Of a stretch of DNA of 64,000 nucleotides, positions 45,701 to 56,600 are shown piece by piece (position 1 is the stretch's first letter; the number at the start of each line of letters is the position of its first letter). A model generated the notes under the pieces. It had not been told where the DNA came from, did no database searches, and was given only the letters and a program-made list of their open reading frames with translations. A program made the position numbers and the translations under genes. The DNA is from Eretmocerus hayati (Eukaryota > Arthropoda > Insecta > Hymenoptera > Aphelinidae). Location of the stretch: positions 81,148,748-81,212,747 of the forward strand of contig CM056742.1 in NCBI GenBank assembly GCA_029851415.1. Reading direction: 5' to 3'.

Positions 45701-45902
45701 CGGAGATAATCAGAACATCGATCCCCTCTTCTTTGGCAACAGCGCGTAGAAGGTCGTTCGCGTCCCCGCTCTTCCTGAGGTTGGCTTGGATGAAATTAGC
45801 CATTCCGACCCCTTCTCCGTTTGTACGTGCTCTTCGCCTTCTGGTAGGCAGTGCAGTTGCTCGCCCCAGATCTGTGATCAGATTTGGACCCGATCGCCGC
45901 AC
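42771..45902 (-). CDS. LINE ORF2: APE endonuclease and reverse transcriptase, copy 2
   Basis: An uninterrupted 1,043-codon ORF of the same length as copy 1, with about 95% identical residues by eye. Endonuclease (AGDFNSKEPT, SDHRHIRF), reverse transcriptase (VAFADDAGLIV) and the C-terminal CQSC zinc motif are all kept. The probable start is the internal ATG of MANFIQANL, which overlaps the ORF1 stop as ATGGCTAA. Two independent intact ORF2s suggest recent activity of the family in this lineage. Confidence 0.92.
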   Translation of the reverse strand: MRRSGPNLITDLGRATALPTRRRRARTNGEGVGMANFIQANLRKSGDANDLLRAVAKEEGIDVLIISEPPRKREFSRSTFDHWGTAVIQIMNPAIRETGPAVSGRGFARKTIEGTAVYSCYYSPSLKTHEFEDELHDLEEDVRQWGGPVIIAGDFNSKEPTCSGGPRDRRGVILADTMEALGLVLANETGVITYYRHDTRSREGGSSSVLDLTFMSPSLMGRMTSWEVLDTETLSDHRHIRFRLRTDRQRQTTRRPRPTGWQVRKLEEGKFRESIETAGDLPMNSTADEAVDMVTTTITRACDASMPRKTTPCFWRKPEYWITDEIKALRRTSNKKRRTAWRSRKLQRPSLADDDRAYKEAKKALVLAIRRSKEKCWAELCDLVNGDPWGTPYRVVMSKVRTRKGNPAPTDAATLRSIVEDLFPAGEPRVTFPPESEDPIPLFTMQELLIAAKRLPNGKAPGLDGIPNEALKLVFKYKPDLLLDLFNICLSAGIFPDKWKRQKLVLIPKGQGGQRPLSMLDNIGKMYERMVLNRVEKAYEESGGLSPMQFGFRKGRSTVHAIEAVQERVQASVGRPYQGRGGFCAIIALDIKNAFNCASWERVYASQAGKVPPYLLAVTSDYLRNRTLVYDTDEGQEVRELSAGIGQGSVSGPFNWNTQYDSLLSIELPEGVIIVAFADDAGLIVWADNEELLGRRANEALARVYEWMISRLLELAVPKCEAIVVTRRRKFDLPHFYINGQEIPRKTELKYLGVWLDDKWSFRKHIQEAAQKASRVGAALQRLMPNIGGPKEKRRALLNTVTTSIMLYGAPVWGKRVEKSIIEKRMGPVHRRAALRSIRAYRTVSGDAAYVLASTPPIHLLVAERVRIWDRQKVIGAERVLTPTMKEIIRDNEKETTLEQWQTEWDSPFANGRWTHRLIRDVTKWTERTHGEIDYWTTQALSDHGCFGAYLTRFKKRTSPACQSCGDNWDDAEHALFTCNDTQSERAELDGWLGAQLTPENLVPYLLRNQETWDRVTGYIKLVMTRKEEKEREVRRLEAGESQ

Positions 45903-46415
45903 AACTCAAGCACTTCGGCTTCCCTTTGCAGGTTGCGGCGAGGTGTCCTGGTTCGCCGCACTGGAAGCAGAGTTTTGGTCCCCGCTCCTCCGTCTTCTCC
46001 TTCACGCAGCCCGAGGCCTTGTGGCCATACTGGAGACAGTTATAGCACCGTGGAATGCCACCTTTTTCGCGGATCTTGACTCTGCCCCATCCAACCTTCG
46101 GTTCCTTCCAGTCCAGGAGGTGGTGGGCCAATCTTGTTGGGATCGAGACGACCGCTGTTTGGGTGCCCCGATAACCGATTCGGAGAGACTTCACTGCGAT
46201 ATTCCCTCTCTCACTCTCTGGTAGGGCCTTAGCAAGGTCCTTGAGTACTTGGCCCTTGTCAACGTCGTAATCGACTCCGAGCACCTCCAGAGTAGAAGTG
46301 TTCAGGAGGCAATGGACAGCTCCTTCTTCGCCGACCACTGGTGCCAGTGCTGTCTTCACGGCTGTGGCGTCGGCACCCTTCCTCAATTCGATGAGGACTT
46401 GGCCCTCTTTTGTCT

Positions 46416-46417
<2 letters not shown>
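45796..46417 (-). pseudogene. LINE ORF1 (Gag-like), 5'-truncated, copy 2
   Basis: The frame enters at KTKEGQVLIELRKG, about 20 codons further in than copy 1, and ends RRGRNG-stop. Three CCHC knuckles are present (CYNCLQYGHKASGC, CFQCGEPGHLAATC and a third variant). Upstream the same frame reads through the (GA)n repeat as alternating Glu-Arg, which is not part of the protein. Confidence 0.85.

Positions 46418-46493
<76 letters not shown>
46418..46493. repeat. (CT)n microsatellite at the 5' end of LINE copy 2
   Basis: Pure CT repeat of about 70 bp. The array sequence resumes right after it (agatggttcattgattta). Confidence 0.95.
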
Positions 46494-48394
46494 GATGGTT
46501 CATTGATTTAATGCAAAACCAATCCTTGAGCAACGTTCTCCCATCTCCTTGGCTGTTATCTCCTACGAGAGATGATGTAGTGAATAAGGAACTCAAGTAC
46601 TTCATCGTTATTTTCATAAGCTTCTGAGTACGTTATCTTCATTTTTACAAGTTTTATTAAAATTTGTGACTATTAAACCTATCACCCATCTTCAATTTCT
46701 CAGTTTTTGTACAGTTTGCGAAATTCATGCTTAGTAATTCTCCCTCAGCCATTGTAAATTCGTAATGAATTCTCAACACTTTTCGATACTTTATGCGTAA
46801 AACTGTATTTTCTACCAAACTTTGACTCTTTATTAGAGTCTCTATCGGAAATTCGTGATTATTGAATCTACAACTCACCTCCCGTTTCTCAGTTCCTTTA
46901 CAGTTTGTAAAAGGCATGCTCAAAGATTGTCCCACAGCTATTTTAAATTCATAATACTTCGTTCAAAATTTTATTTGATGAACTACGCATAAAAGTGTAT
47001 TTCTCACAAATTTGTGCGTTAAGTTATGTTCTCGAGTGATTATTCCCAGGATTTCTCCCCTGAGACGGTTGAGTGATTCAACGTGAAACTTATTTCCGAG
47101 CAAGGTTCTTACATCTCCTCGGCGGTGATCTCCCACGAGGGATGGTTTAGTGAACAAGAAACTCAAGTACACTAATATTAATTTCATAAGGTCTCAAGTA
47201 CATTATTCTCATTCACGTGAGTCTCTATTGGAAATTTGTGATCATTACATCTATATCTCACCTTTGATTTCTTAGTTTTCTTACAGTTTGTGAAAGGCAT
47301 GCTCAAGAATTGTCCCACAACTATTGTAAATCTATAATAATTCCATTATTTGCACCAATCCAGCGCCGTAATGGCGTTTCATAATATTCATCAATATTTG
47401 GTCTGTAGTGGTGCTTCATGACTTCTATAGTGTGTGTATATGTTGGTATATGTTCATGCGAAATTTTGTTTAAGTAAAGTTTTGATATCTTTTCGATGGT
47501 TATCTCCTAAAAGGGATGGTTTAATGTTTCGATGTGTAATCATTACTAGAGTTGAGTTTTGTTCTCCGGTGGTTATCTTTCCTCCAAGACGGTGAAGTAA
47601 TCAAACGCGGAACTAATTTCTTGGTATTCACCTTCTAAGTGAGCGGGTGTGGCGATCGCATGTGAGACTAATTTCTAAGCAAAGTTTGGATTCCTCTCAT
47701 GAGGGATGGTTCAGTGTTCAAAAGCAAATTTATTATCCAAGCAGAGTTTTCTTTTCCTAGCGGATATGAGATAGTCTAGCGTATGCACGTGAAATGATTG
47801 TCTAAATAGATTTCCGCTACTTTCTCGGCGATTATTTTTCACGACGGACAGTTCAATGTTCGAGCGTGAAATCCTCAGCTAAACAAAGTTGTGTTATTTT
47901 TCTGGTGATTATCTTTTACGTGAGATGGTTTAGTGTTCAAACACGAGACCAATTCATAAGCAAAGTCCCGCCATCTTCTCGGAGGCCATATCTCTCACGA
48001 GGGATGATTTATTGAATAAGCAAATCAAGGAATCGTTGGTAGTCACTAGATTTTATGAATACTCAATTTCGCTCATATTATGATATTAGATTATATGAGG
48101 TTGTCGGATGATTGTTATACTCGATTTATGGAAATTATATTAAGGCTTGAATAATCAGATTATTATCAGATGTTTTAATATAGAAATTGATGAAATATTT
48201 AAATTTGTAGATTTTTTGTCCGATATTTTTAAATCAATATCTTATTGTTTTAAGTCGGTATTGCTCTGCGAATAATGTGTAAAATAATGTATAAAGAGAA
48301 ATGTGAGAATAATATGTAATAAACAAGAGATGATGCTCGCTATATGATACTGTGAGATTCTGATCAATATTCATACTATATACGTGTATTTTTC
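46494..48394. repeat. Diverged array sequence and AT-rich spacer
   Basis: Scattered submodules of the array family are recognisable: ctccttggctgttatctcct (46,550), ctcctcggcggtgatctccc (47,113), and others near 47,560, 47,830 and 47,980. From about 48,050 the sequence is AT-rich without recognisable repeats or genes. Confidence 0.65.
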
Positions 48395-49040
48395 TCCGCA
48401 TTACAGGGTTGAGACTGTCCTTTCATTCGACTTCTAACCATTCTTTCGATAATATCCATGATCTGATTAAATTTGAATCCATTGACGAACATTGTAAAAG
48501 CTATGGAAATTATCGGAACTTGAAGAAAAAAATTTTAAATTTCAATGTTTTTGTGGTTTTGTATTCGAATAGATCGCCTGCATTGAAATATTTTGAATAT
48601 ATATTGAATATCAATATGATCTCATTTTTCAAAGAAATTTATACAGATTTTTGAAATTGATGTAGTTTTTCCTATATATTTAAATTTAACTATTGGAAAT
48701 TTTACATAAATTTTTCACCTATTGATTCATCAGTGAGTTGGAAATCAATTCCCAATTTTATATATTAATGATAGTGTTCATTGATAATACGAATTAATTC
48801 AAATATTATCTTCTACATATGGAAGTGATTATCATTGTATATTTCTTTAGCATATAATAGAATATTAATACATTTTTTGGAATAATTATCTTGATTGTGT
48901 CTTTATTTGAATTGTCAAGAATTTTCATCCATATTGATATTATAACAATTGAGCATCATCATATATATATATGATATGTATATAAGTGGTGATGGTTTTG
49001 GTTTGGATATAAAATTTAGCTTTGATTATACTACAAGAAG
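48395..49040 (-). other. 3' flank of the second Helitron remnant
   Basis: It begins with cgcattacagggttgagact, shared with 17,262-17,290 and 17,763-17,790, and shares further segments with the 3' flank of the first Helitron. The portion 48,660-49,000 is AT-rich and differs between copies. No gene is supported. Confidence 0.4.
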
Positions 49041-49477
49041 TTAATAGAATACTTCTGGATACACAATATTTGTTGTATGAGTTACTATTCCTTTTTCTCC
49101 TGTTTTATGATTTTCTATTGATTGTGTATTTAAAGAATTATTTTCCAATTTGATTCTTAGATTTGTATCGGAAGTTACTCTTGATATTGCGACATATAAC
49201 TGACCATGAGCAAAAACTGGAATAGGTAAATATACACCTACTTCCTCGAACGATTGCCCTCGTGATTTGTTTATTGTCATTGCGAATGCTAATCTTATAG
49301 GAAACTGTCTTCTCTTCTTTTTGTAAGGTAGATCGTTTTCTATTGGTTTTTATCAATTCTAGGTATAAAAACTATTGAATCTTGATTTTTCCCATTTAAT
49401 ATTTTAGCACATATCGTATATTGTTTTATTTCTATGATGATAAGTCTTGCGCCATTACATAACCCTTCTGATGGATT
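49041..49477 (-). pseudogene. Helitron helicase C-terminal remnant
   Basis: The frame MTINKSRGQSFEEVGVYL, GQLYVAISRV to VYPEVFY-stop is the C-terminal third of the same helicase as at 18,106. Upstream similarity continues (SEGLCNGARLII, CAKILNGKNQ) through a single-base frame break near 49,345-49,355 and ends abruptly at 49,477, where array C starts. Only the last helicase motifs remain. It is inactive. Confidence 0.85.
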
Positions 49478-52400
49478 CGTATCTCATCTTTTCGGTTCTC
49501 CACTTTTAGGTGAAGGATTTTCAAATCCGCGTGCATGTTAATGTTATTACTATGTATAATACGATTCACTATCATCCTTATTCTATCAGATAAATTAACT
49601 TGTCGTTCACCTGTTCTGCTTTTTAAAGGTTATTTCCTTAGAACTCTACACTACTACTTCGGTTATGAATCCACTGGTTTGACAAGATCATCAGGATTCG
49701 ATTTGTCGAAAAGTGAAGGAAACTCAGGATTATTGCAGTCAGATCCTGGTCGATATGATTCTCAATTATCTGAAACTGTACCAGCTCTCAAAAGGTACTT
49801 GAGAAGTAAAATAAAGACTTGTCAAATGAATTGTCGGAGATTTATAACTAGACTATCTTAGTCCTTCTATAGTCTGTGAACGGCATGTTCAAGAATTGTC
49901 TTACAGTATTGTAAATTTATAACAATCCTCTCAATATTTTCCTCGGCGGTTATCTACCACGAGGGATGGTTTAATGAACGAAAAACTCAAGTAATTGTCG
50001 GTCGTCACTAGATTGTCTTTTACTTCTATATTCTTCGATAATTCTCAAGAGCGTCGTGCAAGTGTGTGTGGGAGTGTGTGTTACTTGCGTAAATGTGAGT
50101 TTTACCTCGATTTCTATTATTAGAGGCAGCGCAGTAGACCCTCATTGCGCTTGAATGACATTATTATTGCGATCCAACTATGTGCAGGAATCGGCTCTCG
50201 TATCTCATCTTTTTGGTTCACCACTTCTAAGTAGGAGATTTTCAAATACGCAAGAGTGTATTTCTCGACAGTACCTGCTATCGCATAACTTATCAGTTGC
50301 GTGCTTTAGTGATAATCTCTCACTCTAGATGGTTTGGTTATCTAACGCGAAACCGATTTTTGAGCAAAGTTTTCACATTTTCTCGCTGCTCGTCTCCCAT
50401 GGGTGATGGTTCAGCGAAAAAGGAACTCAAGAAATCGTCAGAAGCCACTAGATTTTCTTTAATTCCTATACTTTTCGATAATTCTTGAGAGAGTCGAGCC
50501 CGTGCGTTTGGGTCTGTGTGATTTTTGCGTATGTGTGAGTTTTATCCCGATTTCTACTATTAGAGGCAGCTCCGTTCACTCTCATTGCGCTTGAGTGACA
50601 TGATCATTGCTATCTAACCATGCGCAGGGATCGGTTCTCGTATCTCAATTTTTTTGCACACCACATTCAGTGTGACGATCTTCGAATCCGCATGCATGTT
50701 GCCGTAATTACTATTTATAATGCAATTGACTATCATACTTGATTGTATCAGATAAATTAACTCATCGTTCACCTGTTCTGCTTTTCAAAGGCGATTTTCT
50801 GAGAGCTATACACTAGTACTCCAGTTATGAATCCACTGGTTTGACAAGATCATCAGAATCCGATTTGTCGGAAAGTGAAGGAAACTCAGGATTGCCGCAG
50901 TCACATCCTGTTCGATATAATCCTAAATTATCTGAACCTGTACCAGCTCTCAGAAGGTACTTGGAAAGTGAAACGAATACTTGTCAGATGAATTGTCGGA
51001 GAACTATAACTGAACTATCTCAGTCCTCCTATAGTCTGTAAACGGCATATTCAAGAATTGTCCCACAGTATTGTAAATTTATAACAATCCTCTCAATACT
51101 TTCCTCGATACAACATTCGTGAGAGTGTATTTCTCACCAGTACTTGCGGTAAGTTGCGAACTTAAGTGATCATCTCTCACCTTAGATGGTTCGGTGATCT
51201 ATCGCGTAACCGACTCCTGAGCGAAGTTCTTACATCTCCTCGGCGGTTATTCACCACTCGGTATGGTTTAGTGAACAAGGAACTCAAGTTACCGTCGGTC
51301 GTCACTAGATTTTCTTTTATTTCTATATTTTCCGATAATTCCCAAGAGCGTCGTGCGCGTGCGTTTGGATCTGTGTGATTTTTGCGTATGTTGGAGTTGC
51401 ACCCCGATTCCTACTATGAAAGGTAGCTCAGGACACTCTCATTGCGCTTGAGTAACATGATTATTGCTATCCAACTATATGCAAGGATCGGTTCTCGTAT
51501 CTCATTTGGTTGGTACACCACATTCAGTGTGACGATCTCCGAATCCGCATGCATGTTGCCGTAATTACTATGTATAATGCGATTGACTATCATACTTGAT
51601 TCTATCAGATAAATTAACTTATCGTTCACCTGTTCTGCTTTTCAAAGACAATTTTCTTAGAACTATACACTACTACTCCAGTTATGAACCCACTGGTTTG
51701 CCGAGATCATCAGAATCCAATTTGTCGAAAAGTGAAGGAAACTCAGGATTACTGCAGTCAGATCCTGTGTGATATAATTCCAAATTATCTGAATCTGTAC
51801 CAGCTCTCAAAGAGTACTTGAAAAGTAAAACAGACACTTGTCAAATGAATCGTCGGAGACCTATAACTAATCTATCTTAGTCCTCCTATAGTCTGTGAAC
51901 GGCATGTTTAAGAATTGTCTCAATCTTCCCAATATTCTCCTCGATACAACATACGTAAAAGTGTATTTCTCACCAGTACTTGCGGTAAGCTGCGTACTTC
52001 AGTGATCATCTCTTACCTTATTAGATTGAGTGATCTAACGCGTGACCAATTTCTAAGCAGAGATCTTACTCTTCCTTGGTGGTTATCTACCACGAGGGAT
52101 GGTTTAGTGAACAAGGAACTCGAGGAACCGTCGGTCGTCACTAGATTTTTTTTTATTCCTATAATTTCCGATAACTCCCAAGAGCGTCGTGCGCGTGCGT
52201 TTGGGTCTGTGTGATTTTTGCGTGTGTATGAGTTTTATCCCGATTTCTACTATTAGAGGCAGCTCAGTTCCCTCTCATTGCGCTTGAGTGACATGATTAT
52301 TGCTATCTAACTATGTGCGGGGATCGGTTCTCGTATCTCATTCTTTCGTACACCGGATTCAGTGTGACGATCTTCGAATCCGCATGCATGTTGCCGTTAT

Positions 52401-54120
52401 TACTATGTATAATATAATTTACTCTCATACTTCATTCTATCAAATAAATTAACTTACCGTTCACCTGTTTTGCTCCTCAACGTGATTTTCGTGGAACTTC
52501 ACACTACAACTTTAGTTATAAATCCACTGTTTTGACAAGATTCTCAAAATCTGATTTGTCGGAAAAGGAAGGAAACTTAGGATTATTGCAGTCAGATTGT
52601 ATTCGATTCAATTCTAAATTGTCTCAACTTGTACCAGCTCTCAAAAGGTACACTTGGGAGCAGTCTGAACTGTTCACACTGCAGCCAACTTAAAAATCAC
52701 TCTCCCATGCTATTAACATAGGAGAGAGGCCTTCAAGTTGGCTGCATTGTGGACAGTTCAGACTGCTCCCAAGTGTTCTTGAAGAGTAAAACGAACACTT
52801 GTCAGATGAATTCTCGGAGAACTATAACTAAACTATCTTAGTCCTCCTATAGTCTGTAAATGGCATCTTCAAGAATTGTCACATAGTATCGTAAATTTAT
52901 AATAATCCTCTCAATATCTTCTCGAAACAACATCCATAAGAGTGTATTTCTCACCAGTACTTGCGGTAAGTTGCGTACTTCAGTGATCATCTCTCACTTT
53001 AGATAGTTCGGTGATCTAACGCGGAACCAATCTTGAAGCAAAGTTCTTACACCTCCTCGTCGCTTATCGCCCACGAGGGATGATTTAGTTAACAAGAAAC
53101 TCAAATAGTCGTCATAACTGATCATTCTTAGTCCGTTTCTAACCTGTGAAAGGCATGTTCAAATATTGTCTCATAGCTATTGTAGATTTGAAATAATTCT
53201 CTCAATTCTTTTCTCGATACAACATCTGTACAAGTGTTTCTCTCACCAGTAACTGCGGTAAGTCGCGTTCTTTAGTGATCATCTCTCACCTTAGATAGTT
53301 TCGTGATCTAACGCTAAACCAATGTCTAAGCAAAGTTTCCCCATCTCCTTGACGGTTATCCCCGACGAGCGATAATTAGTGAACAAGAAACTCAAGTAAT
53401 CGTCTGTGGTACTAGATTTCCTTTTATTCCTATATTTTCCGATAATTCTCAAGAACGTCGTCCGCGTGCGTGTGGGTGTGTGTGATTTTTGCGTGAGTGT
53501 GAGTTTCATCTCGATTTCTATTAGTGAAGGCAGTTCAGTACACTCTCATTGCGCTTGAATCGTGTTATTATTGCCATTTAACTATGTGTAGGAATTGGCT
53601 CTCATATTTTTTATTCTTGGTACACCACTCTCAGTGTGAGGATTTTCAAATACGCATGCATGTTGATGTTATTACCATGTGCCATATAATTTACTATCAT
53701 ACTTGATTCTATCAGATAAATTAACTTATCGCTCACCTGTTCTGCTTTTCAAAGGGTATTTACTGAACTTTCTTAGTCTTCTTATTGTCTGTAAAAGTTA
53801 TGCCCAAGAATTGTCTCACAGCTATTGTAAACTTGAAACAATTTTCTCAATTTTTCTCTCGATGCAACATCTGTAAGAGTGTATCTCTCACCAGTAACAC
53901 CGGTAAGTCGCGTTGTTCAGTGATCATCTCTCACCCTAGGTGGTTTGGTGATCTAACGCGAGATCAATTTCTAAGCAAAGTTCTTACATCTCCTCGGCAG
54001 TTATCTCCCACGAGGGATGATTCAGTGCACAAGAAACTCAAGTAATCGTCAGTAGTCACTAGATTTCTTTTGTATTTCTATATGTTTCAATAATTCTCAA
54101 GAGCGTCAGGAATTGCAGGA
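49478..54120. repeat. Array C: ~830-860-bp tandem repeats, about five units
   Basis: The landmark ggttctcgtatctca recurs at about 50,636, 51,492 and 52,324, with partial units on both sides. Units share ctcctcggcggttatctccc-type and gtcactagattt submodules with arrays A and B but have their own parts (attagaggcagctcagtt, gatcatcagaatccgatttg). Short in-frame ORFs follow the repeats. No gene is supported. Confidence 0.88.
52651..52775. mobile_element. 125-bp MITE, CACTYGGGAGC family, copy 2
   Basis: The ends cacttgggagcagtctgaac and (reverse complement) cacttgggagcagtctgaac are paired for about 40 bp with few mismatches. The left flank is TA and the right flank TT, i.e. a TA duplication with one change. 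Other array C units read aaaggtacttg at the same site. It belongs to the same family as 22,572-22,708. Confidence 0.85.
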
Positions 54121-54367
54121 ATTAGCTCTCGTATTTCATCTTTCTGGCACATGACTTTCAGGGTGAGGATTTCCAATTACGTATGGATATTGATGTTATC
54201 ACTAACGATGTCTAGAAGATGTTTTTTTGCTAGCCGTCTTGTTAATCGTATTTTTGGGAATATATCCACATTTTACGATGTATACAGTGGAGTAGTTTAT
54301 CTTTACTTCGAGGCAGACTGGAGATCCTCAGAAATCTTCCGCGCTTATCCCTAGGAATAATCAGCTA
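54121..54367. other. End of array C, no gene seen
   Basis: Array similarity fades after about 54,190. A 67-codon ORF (54,151-54,354) has no recognisable motif. Nothing further is supported. Confidence 0.4.
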
Positions 54368-54697
54368 ACAAGGAAAGCATCAGGTCTGCGGAACACGGAT
54401 CTTGACAAAGATGTGTGAATCATTTTGTTCCGGTGAGAAGTGGAGGTGTCTCCAAGGGTTTAATCCAATGACCCTCCCATCACGAGAAACAGCTATGGAG
54501 GTTAGCATTGTCAGTATATCTATGTATGTGTCATCTCAACATGGGTCTATATGGACAATGCTAATCTTCATGTCTGTATCTCGGGATGGGAGGCCTAGTG
54601 TATCGAACCCTTGGAGATACCTTCATTTCTCACCGAAACAAGATGATTCCCAGAGTTTCATCAAGATCCGTGTGCCGCAGACCTGATGCTCTCCTTG
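54368..54697. mobile_element. 330-bp fold-back element
   Basis: Arms of about 145 bp (caaggaaagcatcaggtctg at the left end, cagacctgatgctctccttg at the right end) are complementary at roughly 80-85% by eye, around a ~40-bp centre. No clear target duplication was found. A 94-codon ORF runs through it but is a by-product of the palindrome. Confidence 0.75.
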
Positions 54698-55565
54698 TAA
54701 GTATATTCTTTTAATTTTGCTCAAGTTGAATTCTTAGATAAGTATTTTCTATATGATTGAGTTTTATTCATTAATTTCCAAGAGATTGTATGATAATCTC
54801 TGACATTTTCTAACCTATAACGTATAAGAGTTTGTCTTATTTGTCAATTAATCTCTTGGAGTATTGACTAAAGTTATATTATTGAGACCACTTTAACGAT
54901 ATAGTTCAAAGATTGAATTCTATATATATCCACTTCTCTAATTTTTTTTGAGAGATCCACATAACTAAAACCAAGTAAAGTAATTTTAGTTTTGTCCAGG
55001 TCATGATAGAATGGATTTGTCATAAATTTCAATTTATTGTCTTGAAAATTAGGAAAGTTCAAAATACACTCATTCGTAAATCTTTGAGTTTTAGCTCAGA
55101 GAACAATAAGAATAGTAGTACGCCTCACTTTAATTGGTAATCCTAAGAGATTTTTCTTTCAGATTTTCTCCATATATAGACTTTTTGTATTTCATTTATG
55201 TTTTATTATAATGAAATATTGAAACATCGATCATGTCATCCCATTGTATAATTTGAAGATTTCATTGTCAAGATATCAGTTGATTTCGAAATTTACGTCA
55301 CTATCTAGTTTCTTCTGTTATTTGTATGAAATTCTAGAATTTTCACGCACATAACTCACTTTTTATTTCACCATATTTTCATATCATTAATTTACCAATT
55401 AATTTATGTTCATTTATATAAATTTATTCTTTACGTATGATTTGTTTAAAGTTTATACTTGATATTCTGATTGATGTATTATGTTGTTCAATTTCTTTCA
55501 TAAATTGTTACAATGAATTTTTGGGGAAATCAATTAATTTATTTACCTTGAGGTGGTAGCCATAC
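54698..55565. other. AT-rich stretch, no gene
   Basis: Contains no credible ORF, splice-supported exon or repeat that I can recognise. Confidence 0.5.
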
Positions 55566-55570
55566 CTACA

Positions 55571-55609
55571 GTGCCGCAGCGAGCGTCGGCGAGCGAGGCC
55601 AACGCGCTA
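55571..55609 (+). other. GC-rich segment resembling the end of the 5.35-kb insertion
   Basis: gccgcagcgagcgtcggcga followed by gcgaggccaacgcgctag|t aligns with gccgagcgagcgttagcg and gagcaaggcaatatcgctgg|t at 31,024-31,060. Both end in CTRR (CTAG, CTGG) followed by T. It may be the 3' end of another Helitron-like element whose 5' end I cannot locate. Confidence 0.4.
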
Positions 55610-55789
55610 GTGTTTATATTGTATACGAGTTTACAAGATCATTTCTTGTAGACTCAACTGCCATTCAGTGCCTTCCGAAGTATTAATTCGTATAAAGCTT
55701 CTGACATCCCTTCGCAAAACACTTGATTTTCTGATATTTTTTTAGAATTCGATTCAGTTGTTCCGTACTCACTAGAGTTTGCAGGTATT

Positions 55790-56600
55790 TCGTCACATGA
55801 ACACTTTCTGGATACGGCTTTCTCATAAAAAAGTGCATGCCACATTTTAGTATATATGAATACTTGTTCCTAAAGAAGCTTTGTGACTCAGTCATTAGTT
55901 TATGAGAATTTTTGATGTGATGCGTTTGATTTGTTGTAACAAAATCTCATCAACATTGTTTATGTGAGCTCATCTAGACCTCATTATAGGACCAAAAAGT
56001 TACACAATTTTATGTATGTGTCATTAGTTCTTTAGAAAATGCTAAATGTACCAGTTTGTATAGATAGTAAGTCATTAAATAATGAATCGACTGTATACAA
56101 GGTCACAAAAGGTTTGCTTGCAAATCCTAACTATCGTTTAAGGTCTTCCAATGTATGAAATCATATCGACCTGCTGACATTCTGTGACAATGCACTATAT
56201 TCATTATTATTTTACTTTATTTCAATTCAGTTCATCCCTACTGATCAAAGCACTGATTGAATTTCTGTTTCACCTCCACAGATACTTAATCATCGTATAG
56301 TCCTTGTAACATGATCAGGGCTGAATACTCATCTGCTTCCTTAACATACTTCATCAATATTTGTTTGACATCACTTGTTTAAAAAATAGCCAGAATTTGA
56401 CATTAAAGTATGATGTGTGGTTTCTGGTTCAACCGTATCTGCACAAGTTTGCTGATATCTTATCACACAAGCACTGCCTAAATACTATTCATTTATAACA
56501 AAGAGTGCATGACAAATTTTAGTATGTATTATTGATACATGTTCCTAAGAAAGCTTTATGAATCAGTCATTAGTTAATAAGAATTTGCGTTGCCGCGTCG
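55790..56600. repeat. Diverged direct repeat, ~670-bp spacing
   Basis: Segments at about 55,826-55,915 and 56,505-56,590 share agtgcatg-cacattttagtat-type sequence, gttcctaa-aaagcttt and cagtcattagtt. The rest of the interval is AT-rich without a gene. Confidence 0.6.

Larger units (their letters stand above)
42280..46417 (-). mobile_element. R1-clade-like LINE, copy 2 (5'-truncated)
   Basis: It has the same organisation as copy 1. The tail is a T-run at 42,280-42,301, the 3' UTR runs to about 42,770, and the 5' end stops within ORF1 at a (CT)n tract. The head-to-tail arrangement with copy 1, sharing the (TC)n between them, suggests that both used the same kind of target. Confidence 0.9.

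Noticed and set aside
20564..54120. Endogenous viral segment (polydnavirus-like) explanation for the arrays
   Set aside because: No viral-type gene, integration motif or packaging-related coding sequence is visible; the content is fully described by satellite modules and transposons.
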